Shown one piece after another: positions 6,107 through 14,837 of a stretch of DNA of 31,818 nucleotides. Within the stretch, counting starts at the first letter, position 1; each line of letters begins with the position of its first letter. The notes beneath the pieces are model-generated. The model did no database searches. It was not told the origin of the DNA and worked only from the letters and a program-made list of their open reading frames with translations. The stretch comes from Thermodesulfobacteriaceae bacterium. Lineage in GTDB: Bacteria; Desulfobacterota; Thermodesulfobacteria; Thermodesulfobacteriales; Thermodesulfobacteriaceae. The position numbers were made by a program, and so were the translations under genes. Location: NCBI GenBank assembly GCA_015494725.1, contig WGAR01000168.1:1-31818 (forward strand), given 5' to 3'.

Positions 6107-8112
6107 CAACCCTGATCGGCCCTGGCGGTTTCAATGACCCTCTGCGCTATAGGAGGAGGAACCTCCTCGTAATGAGAGAACCGCATCCGGAAGGTTCCCC
6201 GACCTCCGGTAATACTATTAAGATCCAGGGCATAACGCAAGAGTTCGGAGAGCGGGGCCTGGGCCCGGATGAGCTGCATCCGGTCCCGGGCCTCCATACC
6301 CAGGACCCTCCCCCGCCGGGCATTGATGTCCCCGATCACGTCCCCCATGTTTTCCTCCGGGACCTCTATCTCCAGCTCCATGATGGGCTCAAGCAGCACG
6401 GGCTCGCACTGTTCCAGGGCCTTTTTAAAGCAATGAAAGGCCGCGATCTTGAAGGCCATGTCCGAGGAATCCACCTCGTGAGACTTGCCGTCATAGAACT
6501 GCACTTTGACATCCACCACCGGGTATCCGGCCAGAGGTCCCTTTTCCATGGCCTCCCGCACCCCCTTTTCCACCGCCGGGACGAAGTTGCGGGGAACGTT
6601 CATTCCGGTGAGGGTCTCCAGGAATTCAAACCCCTGGCCCCGGGGGAGGGGAAAGACATGGAAGTGCACCTCGGCAAACTGCCCCCGTCCGCCGGTCTGT
6701 TTTTTGTGGCGATAGATGACCCCCTGGGCGGGTTTGCGGATGGTCTCCCGGTAGGGGATGTGGGGAAGATCCATCCGGGCCTTGACTCCGTAACGCTCGC
6801 GCAGTTTCTCCACCGACCTTTCCAGATGGATCTGCCCCAGACCGGAGATAAGGATTTCCCGGGTTTCCTCATCGCGACGGATCTTAAGGGTGGGGTCTTC
6901 CTCCAGGAGTTTGGTCAGGGCCGGGCCGATCTTGTCTTCGTCGGTACGGGTTTCGGGGTGCAGGGCATAGGTAAGGACGGGTTCGGGAAGTTCCGGAGGC
7001 AACAGTTTGTTCCGGAGTCCGTTTCCGGTAAGGGTCTCGCCGGTTCGGGTTTCGGAAAGCTTGGGGAAAACCACCAGGGCCCCGGGGCCGGCCTGGGAGA
7101 TCTCGGTGAGTTTTTCGCCCTGGGCTACGGAGAGATGGGCGTATTTTTCGGAAAGATCCCGGTGGGGATTAAAGAGGACCCCTTCCCGGGACAGGGTTCC
7201 GGAGACCACCCGTCCGAAGGAAAGCCTTCCGGCATAGGGATCGATAAGGGTCTTATAGATGAGGACCACCGGCGGGGCCTGAGGGTCGGGCCATACCTCC
7301 GCGGCCCCCTCCGGCCCCTCCGCGATGCGGGGGCCGCGATCCGCGGGGGAGGGCCCCAGTTCGGCTATGGCATCCAGCAGCCGGGCTACCCCCACCATCC
7401 GGGCCACCGAACCCACACACACCGGAGCCAGCTTGCCGGAAAGGACCCCCTTGCGCAGACCCCGCATGATCTCCTCGGGTTCCAGGTGTTCCTCCTCCAG
7501 ATATTTTTCCAACAGTTCGTCTTCCTCCTCCGCCGCGAACTCGATCATGTTCTTGCGCAACCCCTCGGCCAGGGCGCGCAGGTCTTCCGGTAGTCCCTCC
7601 ACCCGTACCCGGGTGCCTTCAGGGATATATACCCGTAACTTGAGGAGATCGATGATGCCCCGGAGCTGGGCTTCCTCTCCCAGGGGATAGGCCACCGGTA
7701 CCGCACAGAGCCCCAGTTTTTCCTGAAGCTCGCAGAGGATATCCTCCAGCTGGGACTTTTCCTGATCCAGCTTGTTCACAAAGACCAGGGTGGGGAGCCC
7801 GGCCTCTTGCGCCGCGGCATAGGCCTTCTCCAGCTGGACCTTCACCGGGGAGGTGGCATCCACCACCAGCACCGCGAAATCCGCTGCCCAGCAGGCCAGC
7901 TTGGTCTCGCCGAGAAAATTGTCGTCACCGGGAGTGTCCAGAAAATAATATTCCTTTCCTTGCCAGGAGAGACGGTAGGGAGTGGCCGCCAGGGTGGGTT
8001 CCCCCTCCCGTAGCGGGACCTTTTCTCCGGTCAGAGAGAACATGGCCCGGGCCAGGGCGGTCTTACCGGAAAAGCTCTGTCCCAGCAGGGTGAAGGTGCG
8101 GACTTCTTTCAT
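6106..8112 (-). CDS. Elongation factor G-like GTPase (EF-G paralogue)
   Basis: 668 residues with EF-G domain order: GTPase domain, domain II (VVLIYKTLIDPYAGRLSFGRV), domain III, IV (HIPYRETI ... GGRGQFAEV) and V (MGDVIGDINARRGRVLGME). The P-loop is GQSFSGKT (residues 11-18), G3 is DTPG (59-62) and G4 is NKLD (113-116). The switch I RGITI motif of canonical EF-G is absent, and DTPGH reads DTPGD, so the catalytic His is replaced by Asp63. This matches the uncharacterised 'EF-G-like' subfamily rather than the housekeeping translocase. A GAGGGGGG ribosome site and a candidate promoter precede it in the 69-base gap after dxs. It heads the mog/moaB-selD unit; that it acts on ribosomes is only inference. 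Confidence 0.88.
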   Translation of the reverse strand: MKEVRTFTLLGQSFSGKTALARAMFSLTGEKVPLREGEPTLAATPYRLSWQGKEYYFLDTPGDDNFLGETKLACWAADFAVLVVDATSPVKVQLEKAYAAAQEAGLPTLVFVNKLDQEKSQLEDILCELQEKLGLCAVPVAYPLGEEAQLRGIIDLLKLRVYIPEGTRVRVEGLPEDLRALAEGLRKNMIEFAAEEEDELLEKYLEEEHLEPEEIMRGLRKGVLSGKLAPVCVGSVARMVGVARLLDAIAELGPSPADRGPRIAEGPEGAAEVWPDPQAPPVVLIYKTLIDPYAGRLSFGRVVSGTLSREGVLFNPHRDLSEKYAHLSVAQGEKLTEISQAGPGALVVFPKLSETRTGETLTGNGLRNKLLPPELPEPVLTYALHPETRTDEDKIGPALTKLLEEDPTLKIRRDEETREILISGLGQIHLERSVEKLRERYGVKARMDLPHIPYRETIRKPAQGVIYRHKKQTGGRGQFAEVHFHVFPLPRGQGFEFLETLTGMNVPRNFVPAVEKGVREAMEKGPLAGYPVVDVKVQFYDGKSHEVDSSDMAFKIAAFHCFKKALEQCEPVLLEPIMELEIEVPEENMGDVIGDINARRGRVLGMEARDRMQLIRAQAPLSELLRYALDLNSITGGRGTFRMRFSHYEEVPPPIAQRVIETARADQG

Positions 8113-8147
8113 TCGTCCCCCCTCTAAAAAGTATTCCCTAAGGGAAG

Positions 8148-8175
8148 GTTAGAATCCCGGAAGGGTATCTGTCAA
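8148..8175 (-). promoter_or_regulatory. Candidate sigma-70 promoter for the EF-G-like/mog/selD unit
   Basis: On the minus strand, a perfect TTGACA (8175-8170) is followed after 16 bases by TCTAAC (8153-8148, 4 of 6 to consensus). Transcription would start near 8141, leaving a ~28-base leader with GAGGGGGG before the ATG at 8112. This would separate the last three genes from the xseA-dxs operon. A short TTCCC-TAA-GGGAA inverted repeat (8134-8146) overlaps the predicted start point. Confidence 0.45.
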
Positions 8176-8181
8176 GGGAAA

Positions 8182-10059
8182 TTAGGAGGAAATTTCGAAT
8201 AGTTCCCGGGCTGCACGTGCCAGGGCTTCTGGTACCAGCCCCAGTCTTTCCCGAAGGATGGAGGGAGATCCGTGTTCAATAAAACGATCTGGAAGCCCCA
8301 CCCGTTTGAGTTGGACCCGAAGGCCCCGATCCAGAAGGAGTTCCGCCACCGCCGAGCCGAAACCCCCGAGGAGGGTATTCTCTTCCACGGTAAGGACCCT
8401 TCCGGTCCGGGCGGCCAGATCACAGATGAGTTCCTCATCCAGGGGTTTTACAAAGCGGGCGTTTACCACCCCGCAGGAGATCCCTTCTTTTTCCAGGATA
8501 TCCGCCGCCTTGAGGGCGGCGGGGACCAGGTGCCCCAGGGCCAGGATTATCAGATCCCGACCCTCCCGCAGTATTTCCGCCTGTCCCCTCGGAATCTCTC
8601 GAAATTCGTCCTCCAGGGGAACCCCCACCCCTCTTCCGCGTGGATACCGAATGGCCACCGGACCGGGAAAGGAAAGGGCACTGTAAAGCATATGCTGGAG
8701 TTCGTTTTCGTCCTTGGGGGCCATGATGGTCATGTTGGGGACCAGGCGCAGATAGGAAAGATCGAACTGCCCCTGATGGGTGGGGCCGTCCTCTCCCACT
8801 ATCCCTCCGCGATCGATGGCAAAGATCACGTGAACGTTGGGCAGGGCCACGTCGTGAATGATCTGATCCAGGGCCCTCTGCAGGAAGGTGGAATAGATGG
8901 CACAGACCGGAAGGAGGCCTTCCAGGGCCAGTCCCGCGGCGAAGGTTACCGCATGCTGTTCACAGATCCCTACATCGAAGAAACGATCCGGAAATTCCCG
9001 GGCAAAGGGTTTGAGACCGGTCCCCAGGGGCATGGCCGCGGTGATGGCCACCAGGCGGGGCTCCATCCGGGCCAGACGGAGCATGGTGCGGCTAAAGACC
9101 TCGGTGTAGGTGGGAGGTCCGGGTTCCTTAAGGATCTTTCCGGTTTGAGGGTCAAAAGGTCCCACCCCGTGGAAGGTCTCGGGATCGGTCTCCGCCGGAA
9201 GATAACCCTTGCCCTTTTTGGTCAGGATATGGACCAGAAGGGGGCCCTTCATTTCGCGGATGTTCTGGAAAAGATGGATCAAACCCTCCAGATCGTGCCC
9301 ATCCACCGGCCCTACATAGTCGAAACCCAGGGCCTCAAAGAGCATGCCCGGGGTAAGGGCACTTTTGAGGAGACCTTCACTCTTGCGCAGGAGATGCAGG
9401 AACTGGTCTCCCCGGGGCAATCTTTCCGCCAGCCGTTCAATGTCTTTCTTGAGCCGGCGGGCCAGACGTCCGGTCATCTTCCGGGAAAGAAAGGAGGAAA
9501 GGGCCCCCACATTGGGGGAGATGGACATCTCGTTGTCGTTAAGGATGACGATGAGGTCTTCCCTCTGGTGCCCGGCGTTGTTGAGCCCCTCGAAGGCCAG
9601 ACCGGCGGTCATGGATCCGTCTCCGATGACCACCAGCACCCGCCCCCGGGGATCCTTCTTCAGGCGCAGGGCGGTGGCCATCCCCAGTCCGTAAGAGATA
9701 GAGGTGCTGGAGTGTCCGGTTTCCACGATATCGTGAGGGCTCTCGGAACGTTTGGGGAACCCGGCTATTCCGCCGTACTGTCGGAGGGTGTGAAAACGGT
9801 CCTTGCGTCCGGTGATCAATTTGTGGGCGTAACACTGGTGCCCCACGTCCCAGACGATCCGATCGTGCGGGGATTCAAAGACGTAGTGCAGGGCCAGGGT
9901 GAGTTCAATAACCCCGAGATTGGGGGCCAGATGCCCTCCGTTGCGGGCCACGGTCTGGATGATGATTTCCCGCAGTTCCCCGGCCAGTTTACGCAACTCG
10001 GTCACCTTGAGGGTCTTGAGGTCCTCCGGGCTATGGATGCGATCCAGGATACGGCTCAT
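8182..10059 (-). CDS. dxs: 1-deoxy-D-xylulose-5-phosphate synthase
   Basis: 625 residues, the usual Dxs length. It condenses pyruvate and glyceraldehyde 3-phosphate with thiamine diphosphate, the first step of the MEP isoprenoid pathway. Visible features are VWDVGHQCYAHKLITGR, the ThDP/Mg site GDGSMTAGLAFEGLNNAG (GDG at 146-148), LNDNEMSISPNVG, the catalytic Glu367 in GICEQHAVTFAAGLA, and AIDRGGIVGEDGPTHQG. It starts six bases after the ispA stop, with little Shine-Dalgarno of its own, so it probably depends on coupling to ispA. The pairing with ispA is functionally coherent. Confidence 0.97.
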   Translation of the reverse strand: MSRILDRIHSPEDLKTLKVTELRKLAGELREIIIQTVARNGGHLAPNLGVIELTLALHYVFESPHDRIVWDVGHQCYAHKLITGRKDRFHTLRQYGGIAGFPKRSESPHDIVETGHSSTSISYGLGMATALRLKKDPRGRVLVVIGDGSMTAGLAFEGLNNAGHQREDLIVILNDNEMSISPNVGALSSFLSRKMTGRLARRLKKDIERLAERLPRGDQFLHLLRKSEGLLKSALTPGMLFEALGFDYVGPVDGHDLEGLIHLFQNIREMKGPLLVHILTKKGKGYLPAETDPETFHGVGPFDPQTGKILKEPGPPTYTEVFSRTMLRLARMEPRLVAITAAMPLGTGLKPFAREFPDRFFDVGICEQHAVTFAAGLALEGLLPVCAIYSTFLQRALDQIIHDVALPNVHVIFAIDRGGIVGEDGPTHQGQFDLSYLRLVPNMTIMAPKDENELQHMLYSALSFPGPVAIRYPRGRGVGVPLEDEFREIPRGQAEILREGRDLIILALGHLVPAALKAADILEKEGISCGVVNARFVKPLDEELICDLAARTGRVLTVEENTLLGGFGSAVAELLLDRGLRVQLKRVGLPDRFIEHGSPSILRERLGLVPEALARAARELFEISS

Positions 10060-10065
10060 GGAGCT

Positions 10066-10965
10066 TCAATTTTTACGCGTAAGCACAAAACGGGCAAGGG
10101 CGCGCAGGGGATCGGCCTCGGGGCCGAACCGCTTCAGGGCCGAAAGGGCTTTTTCGACCTCTCTTTCCGCGGCACGACGGGCTTCCTCCAGCCCCACCAG
10201 CCCCGGATAGGTGGCCTTGCCCCTGCGTTCGTCTGAGCCCACCGGTTTCCCCAGTTCCCTTTCGTCTCCGGTGAGGTCCAGGATGTCGTCCACGATCTGA
10301 AAGGCCAGCCCCAGGGCCTCGCCGTAACAGGAAAGGGCCTGAATTTCCTCCTCCCCGCCTCCGGCCAGGATTCCCCCGGAGACCACCGAGGCCTGGATCA
10401 GGGCCGCGGTCTTGTGACGATGGATGTAATCCAGCTCCTCCTTTCCCACCCTCCTGCCCTCGGCCAGAAGATCGGCCATCTGACCCACCACCATGCCGTG
10501 GATCCCCGCGGCCCGGGCCACCAGATGCACGGCCCGAAGGAGTCTCTGGGGAGAGGTGCGTCTTTCCAGTTCCGGATGGGTGAAGAGTTCAAAGGCCAGG
10601 GCCTGAAGTCCGTCTCCGGCCAGGATGGCGGTGGCCTCATCAAAGGCCCGATGGCAGGTGGGTTGCCCCCGGCGAAGATCATCGTCGTCCATGGCCGGAA
10701 GGTCGTCATGGATCAGGGAATAGGTGTGAAGACACTCCAGCCCGCAGGCAAAAAGGAGATAGTCCTCGGCCTTTCCGCCGCAGGCTTCGGCCCCCAGAAG
10801 ACAGAGAAGGGGCCGCAGGCGTTTTCCGCCGGAAAAGAGACTGTAGCGCATGGCCTCGATCACCCGTGCGCCCGGTTCTTCCCGCGGAGGAAGGACGCTT
10901 TCCAGGGTCATTTCCACCCGCTTGCGCCAGAAGGATAGCCTTTCCTTCAGCTCTTCCGTTTTCAT
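10066..10965 (-). CDS. ispA: Polyprenyl (farnesyl/geranylgeranyl) diphosphate synthase
   Basis: 299 residues. It carries GGKRLRP (46-52), the first Asp-rich motif LIHDDLPAMDDDD (catalytic D87, D88, D93) with RRGQPTCH after it, and the second motif FQIVDDILDLTGD. These are the two Mg-binding sites of trans-prenyltransferases; the DDx4D spacing is the short-chain bacterial type. Product length (C15 or C20) cannot be fixed by eye. Its ATG overlaps the xseB stop by four bases (ATGA) and dxs follows closely. Confidence 0.93.
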   Translation of the reverse strand: MKTEELKERLSFWRKRVEMTLESVLPPREEPGARVIEAMRYSLFSGGKRLRPLLCLLGAEACGGKAEDYLLFACGLECLHTYSLIHDDLPAMDDDDLRRGQPTCHRAFDEATAILAGDGLQALAFELFTHPELERRTSPQRLLRAVHLVARAAGIHGMVVGQMADLLAEGRRVGKEELDYIHRHKTAALIQASVVSGGILAGGGEEEIQALSCYGEALGLAFQIVDDILDLTGDERELGKPVGSDERRGKATYPGLVGLEEARRAAEREVEKALSALKRFGPEADPLRALARFVLTRKN

Positions 10966-11198
10966 GATCGATTGCGCTCCAGGGCCTCCTCCAGGGGGAT
11001 CGTGCGGTATCCTTCCTCGGTGCGGATCAGGACCTCCACCCGACGGCGCATCTCCCGCAGGGTCCTTTCACAGGAGCGGGCCAGACGCACCCCCTCCTCG
11101 TAAAGCCGGAGGGCCTCCTCCAGAGGTAGATCCTCCCCTTCCAGCCTTTTTACGATCTCCTCAAGACGCCGAAGCCGGGCCTCCAGATTTTCTTCCAT
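10962..11198 (-). CDS. xseB: Exonuclease VII small subunit
   Basis: 78 residues, matching the family size (about 70-80). The text RLRRLEEIVKRLEGEDLPL followed by EEALRLYEEGVRLARSCERTL is the standard XseB helical hairpin that binds the XseA coiled-coil region. With XseA it degrades single-stranded DNA from both ends. Its start lies 38 bases inside the 3' end of the M23 peptidase gene, and its last four bases overlap ispA. Confidence 0.95.
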   Translation of the reverse strand: MEENLEARLRRLEEIVKRLEGEDLPLEEALRLYEEGVRLARSCERTLREMRRRVEVLIRTEEGYRTIPLEEALERNRS

Positions 11199-12000
11199 AA
11201 AGGTGCCTCACTTCCTGAATGAAGATTACCGGATTTACCGCTACCCCGGAAAGATAGACCCCGAAGTGGAGATGCGGTCCGGTGGTTCGTCCGGTGGCTC
11301 CGGAGAGGGCAATGATCTGGCCCTTGCGTACCCGCTCTCCCTTCCGCACCAGGATGCGCGAGAGATGAGCATAATAAGTATAAACCCCGCAGCCGTGCCC
11401 CAGGAGCACCACCCGGCCCGGGAGATAGAAATCCCCGGTGAGGATCACCCGCCCGGCGGAGGCCGCCCTCACCGGCGTTCCCTCCGGCACGGCCAGGTCC
11501 ACCCCTCGATGGGGGCTGCGCGGCTCTCCGTTCAGGATACGTCTCAGGCCGAAGGGGCTGCTTATCTTTCCGGAGACCGGCAAAACGAAATCCTCCAGCC
11601 TGCAGGCCCTTCCCTCCACCCTTCCCAGGGTACCCCGCAGGAGCTTTATTTCTCGGCGCACCCGGGCCAGGATCTCCGGGGGAAAGGTGACCATCCTTGG
11701 CGGAAGCCTGAGGTGTTCCTCGGGGTAACTTTTGGGGAGCACCCGTACGGTAAGGGAAAGGCCCCCGGCACGAAGCGTATAGATTCCGGGAGGAGTGTCC
11801 AGGGGAAGGGCCAGAGGGAGATAAAGCCCTTCCCGCAGGCGCAGGGGACGGAAAAGATGCCCCCGGAAACGGGCCTCAAGCCGGGGATCCTTTACCGGTA
11901 TCAGGACCACCTCCCCGGGATAGCCCCGAAAGACCGTGGCCGCGGAAGCGGTTACGGAAACGAGCCAGAGAAGGAGGACCAGCAGAGCCCTAAGGCGCAT
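11161..12000 (-). CDS. Secreted M23 (LytM-type) metallopeptidase
   Basis: 279 residues. Residues 1-21 are a signal peptide (ALLVLLLWLVSVTASA), so it acts on peptidoglycan in the periplasm. An N-terminal beta domain is followed by the LytM domain: FVLPVSGKISSPFGLRR, HRGVDLA (His164, Asp168), GCGVYTYYAHL, and GPHLHFGV (His243, His245). All zinc ligands and the catalytic His are present, so it should be an active endopeptidase. A GGAGG ribosome site sits nine bases before the ATG at 12000. It lies between xseA and xseB, overlapping both (11 and 38 bases). Confidence 0.92.
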   Translation of the reverse strand: MRLRALLVLLLWLVSVTASAATVFRGYPGEVVLIPVKDPRLEARFRGHLFRPLRLREGLYLPLALPLDTPPGIYTLRAGGLSLTVRVLPKSYPEEHLRLPPRMVTFPPEILARVRREIKLLRGTLGRVEGRACRLEDFVLPVSGKISSPFGLRRILNGEPRSPHRGVDLAVPEGTPVRAASAGRVILTGDFYLPGRVVLLGHGCGVYTYYAHLSRILVRKGERVRKGQIIALSGATGRTTGPHLHFGVYLSGVAVNPVIFIQEVRHLYGRKSGGPASAS

Positions 12001-13228
12001 CCGGCTTTACCTCCTCCACCCGGGCCAGGATGCGTCCCCGGGCCGGGAGAATCTCCAGGAGATCCCCGGGCTGGGTTTCCTCGGCCCTGCGGACGATATT
12101 CCCTTGAGGGAGTTTTTTTACCACACTGTAGCCCCGGGAGAGTACCGCTAGGGGGGATACGGCCTCCAGGTGTCTTGCCAGGGAGAGAAACCTTTCCTCC
12201 CGGCGGTGCAGAAGATGCTTCAGATTCCGGGTAATCTGCTCCACCAGGTGGTGAAGCCGGGCCTCTTTTTCCGCCAGGAGGGTTTCCGGGGACTTAAGCC
12301 TTCGGCGGAGATGATGGAGTTCGCGCTCCCAGAAGACCAGACGCCGTTCCATCTCCTCGCGCAGTTTCTGGAGCCGGAGGCGGAGATCCGCGAGAAGGGC
12401 TTTTTCCTCGGGAAAGATGAGCGAGGCCGCGGCCGTAGGGGTGGGGGCCCTCTGATCAGCCACAAAATCGCAGATGGTGTAGTCGATTTCGTGCCCCACG
12501 GCCGAGACCACCGGCAGACGGGAGCGGAATACGGCCTCCGCTACCACACGCTGGTTGAAGGCCTGAAGGTCCTCCAGCGATCCGCCTCCGCGGGTGATCA
12601 GAATGAGATCGAGATCCCCCATTCGGTTCAGTTCCTCCACCGCCCGGGCGATTTCCTCTGCGGCTCCCTCGCCCTGCACCCGCACCGGATAGATGAGGAT
12701 ATGCGCCGGCCAGCGGGAAAGGGCCACCCGCAGAAAATCGTGGAGGGCGGCTCCGGAAAGGGAGGTGATCACCCCCACCCGCTGCGGAAAGGGAGGAAGG
12801 GGTTTTTTGCGGGAGGGGTCGAAATAGCCCTTACGTCTCAATTCCTCTTTCAGGGCCTCAAAGGCGGCCTGCAGGGCCCCCGCCCCCCGGGGTTCGATCC
12901 TCTGGGCAAGGAGCCGGTATTCTCCCCGGGGTTCATAGACCGAGATCCGACCGAAACAGAGGACCTTCATGCCCTCCCGAAGAGGAAAGGGGACCTCCCG
13001 GGCCCGATCCCGAAAAAGGATTACCCGCAGAAGGGCCCGATCATCCTTAAGGGAGAAAAAGACATGGCCGGAATCGTGGTTCTTGAGCTGATAGATCTCC
13101 CCCTCCACCCAGACCGTAAGAAGATGAGTCTCTAGGAGGTCTTTGATGCGTCCGGTAAGCTCGCTTACCGTAAAGACCAGCCGTTCCGGCCTTCGCACCC
13201 GGGGGGTGGAAAATTCGAACACAGGCAT
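11990..13228 (-). CDS. xseA: Exonuclease VII large subunit
   Basis: 412 residues from the ATG at 13228-13226. The N-terminal OB-fold includes TVWVEGEIYQLKNHDSGHVFFSLKD, and the catalytic region includes PQRVGVITSLSGAALHDFLRV, LNRMGDLDLILITRGGGSLEDL and VVSAVGHEIDYTICDFVADQRAPTPTAAA. A long Arg/Glu/Leu-rich coiled coil (about 270-360) that receives XseB subunits follows. This is the catalytic subunit of the single-strand exonuclease. It is the first gene of the xseA-M23-xseB-ispA-dxs operon and is divergent from dnaJ. Confidence 0.96.
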   Translation of the reverse strand: MPVFEFSTPRVRRPERLVFTVSELTGRIKDLLETHLLTVWVEGEIYQLKNHDSGHVFFSLKDDRALLRVILFRDRAREVPFPLREGMKVLCFGRISVYEPRGEYRLLAQRIEPRGAGALQAAFEALKEELRRKGYFDPSRKKPLPPFPQRVGVITSLSGAALHDFLRVALSRWPAHILIYPVRVQGEGAAEEIARAVEELNRMGDLDLILITRGGGSLEDLQAFNQRVVAEAVFRSRLPVVSAVGHEIDYTICDFVADQRAPTPTAAASLIFPEEKALLADLRLRLQKLREEMERRLVFWERELHHLRRRLKSPETLLAEKEARLHHLVEQITRNLKHLLHRREERFLSLARHLEAVSPLAVLSRGYSVVKKLPQGNIVRRAEETQPGDLLEILPARGRILARVEEVKPDAP

Positions 13229-13240
13229 TATTTTCCCTTA

Positions 13241-13270
13241 TTGGAAATCGGTGGTTATCTCTAGTTTAAA
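13241..13270 (+). promoter_or_regulatory. Candidate sigma-70 promoter for dnaJ
   Basis: TTGGAA at 13241-13246 and TTTAAA at 13265-13270 are separated by 18 bases, each 4 of 6 to consensus. Transcription would begin about six bases before the dnaJ ATG (13283), so the 5' leader would be extremely short. No CIRCE-type inverted repeat is visible in this 54-base divergent gap, so heat-shock control through HrcA is not supported here. Confidence 0.35.
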
Positions 13271-13282
13271 CGATTAGGGACG

Positions 13283-14347
13283 ATGGTAAAGAAAGACCTG
13301 TACGAGATTCTCGGGGTAAGTCCGGATGCCAGTACGGAGGAGATCAAGAGGGCCTATCGTAAGCTGGCCCGGAAGTATCATCCCGATCTTAACCCCGGGG
13401 ATAAGGAAGCCGCGGAACGTTTTAAGGAGATTAACGAGGCCTACGAGATCCTTTCCGATCCTCAGAAGCGGGCCGAATACGATCGTTTACGTCAGGCCGC
13501 CCGGGCCTATCGGTTCACCACCCCCGGGGGAGAGTCGGCCTATGATTTCGGCCTCTTCATGGAGAACTTCGATCCTTTCGGGGGTTTTGCCGATCTTTTT
13601 GCCGATCTTTTCGGCTACGAGCGCGAGGAACGTCCCGAACGCGGTGCGGATGTCCTTTATCGGGTGGAGGTGGATCTTGCGGATCTGGTCTCCGGCAAAC
13701 CCCTGAGCCTGGAGGTCCCCTTTGAGGAACCCTGTCCGGTGTGCCACGGAGGGGGATACGATCTCTCCTCTTCCGAGTCCTGTCCCGCCTGCGGGGGGCG
13801 GGGGCGCAAGGAAACCCGGCGCGGCCCGGTGCGGATCATCGAGGTATGTCCGGTGTGCGGAGGGTTCGGAAGACGCTATACCGGTACCTGTCGTCATTGC
13901 GGAGGGCGGGGTACGGTTACCCGCAGGGAAAGGATCTCGGTCACCATTCCTCCCGGGGCCGGGGATGGGACCAGGATCCGGATCCCCGGAAAGGGGCGTC
14001 CGGGGAAACGAGGGGGTCCTCCGGGGGACCTTTATCTGGAGCTGCGGGTGCGTCCGGACGAGCGTTTCGAACGTCGGGGCTACGACCTCTACCTGAAACA
14101 TCCCCTGGACCTCTTTACCGCGGTCCTGGGAGGCGAGGTGGTGGTCCCCACCCTTACCGGCAAGGTGAAGCTGCGCATCCCTCCCGGCACCCAGAGCGGC
14201 CAGAAGTTCCGGCTGCGGGGCCAGGGCCTCTATCGTCCGGATGGGAGCAGGGGCGATCTTTACGTGGAGGTGCAGATAACCGTTCCGCGGCACCTGAGCC
14301 CGGAGGCGCGGCGGAAGTTCGAGGAACTACGGGCCATGCTACATTGA
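13283..14347 (+). CDS. dnaJ: Molecular chaperone DnaJ (type I Hsp40)
   Basis: 354 residues with a J-domain (1-70, HPD at 33-35), a short Gly/Phe-rich linker (NFDPFGGFADLF) and all four zinc motifs: CPVCHGGG (C151), CPACGGRG (C167), CPVCGGFG (C189) and CRHCGGRG (C203). C-terminal substrate-binding beta domains follow, with GDLYLELRVRPDERFERRGYD. It stimulates the ATPase of DnaK and binds unfolded clients. dnaK and grpE are not nearby. It begins a plus-strand run with nrdR, pyrF and a DUF763 gene. Confidence 0.96.
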   Translation: MVKKDLYEILGVSPDASTEEIKRAYRKLARKYHPDLNPGDKEAAERFKEINEAYEILSDPQKRAEYDRLRQAARAYRFTTPGGESAYDFGLFMENFDPFGGFADLFADLFGYEREERPERGADVLYRVEVDLADLVSGKPLSLEVPFEEPCPVCHGGGYDLSSSESCPACGGRGRKETRRGPVRIIEVCPVCGGFGRRYTGTCRHCGGRGTVTRRERISVTIPPGAGDGTRIRIPGKGRPGKRGGPPGDLYLELRVRPDERFERRGYDLYLKHPLDLFTAVLGGEVVVPTLTGKVKLRIPPGTQSGQKFRLRGQGLYRPDGSRGDLYVEVQITVPRHLSPEARRKFEELRAMLH

Positions 14348-14357
14348 GGGAGAGCTC

Positions 14358-14837
14358 TTGCGCTGTCCTTCCTGTCATAAGGAAGATACCAAAGTGGTGG
14401 ATTCCCGATCCACGGGAGAGGGGTTTGTCATTCGTCGGCGCAGGGAGTGTGTCCACTGTGGTTTTCGTTTTACCACTTATGAACGCCTGGAATTGTCTCT
14501 CCCCCGGGTGATCAAAAAGGACGGCCGCCGGGAACCCTTTTCGCGGGAGAAGATCCTGGCCGGAATCCGTAAGGCCTGCCATAAACGCCCGGTAAGCGAG
14601 GAAGCCATCGAAAACTTTGTAAGCGCTCTGGAAAGGGAACTCTTTGAGAGCGGGGAGAAGGAGATACCCTCCAGCTATATCGGGGAGAGGGTTATGGAAA
14701 AGTTGAAGGAATGGGACGAGGTGGCCTATGTGCGGTTTGCCTCGGTATATAGGGAGTTTCAGGATGTAAACGAATTTGTGGAACAGGTATCTCAGCTTCT
14801 CCGGGGGCGAAAGAGTGGACGAAAGGGTGGTAAGTAG
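14358..14837 (+). CDS. nrdR: Transcriptional repressor NrdR
   Basis: 159 residues starting with TTG at 14358 behind GAGGGAGAG. The zinc ribbon (C3, C6, C31, C34 in MRCPSC and CVHCGFRF) binds DNA, and the ATP-cone (RVIKKDGRREPFSREKILAGIRKAC) senses ATP/dATP to repress ribonucleotide reductase operons. VVDSRSTGEGFVIRRRREC is the family-typical linker. Both the ribbon and the cone are intact. No ribonucleotide reductase gene lies in this window. It starts 10 bases after dnaJ, and its end overlaps pyrF by 23 bases. Confidence 0.97.
   Translation: MRCPSCHKEDTKVVDSRSTGEGFVIRRRRECVHCGFRFTTYERLELSLPRVIKKDGRREPFSREKILAGIRKACHKRPVSEEAIENFVSALERELFESGEKEIPSSYIGERVMEKLKEWDEVAYVRFASVYREFQDVNEFVEQVSQLLRGRKSGRKGGK

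Noticed and set aside
6172..7593. 473-codon plus-strand open frame
   Set aside because: It lies antisense to the EF-G-like gene, gives Gly/Pro/His-rich text with no domain, and arises from the GC-rich codon pattern.
8272..10236. 654-codon plus-strand open frame
   Set aside because: It is antisense to dxs and ispA, both of which are certain; its translation is low-complexity and has no motif.
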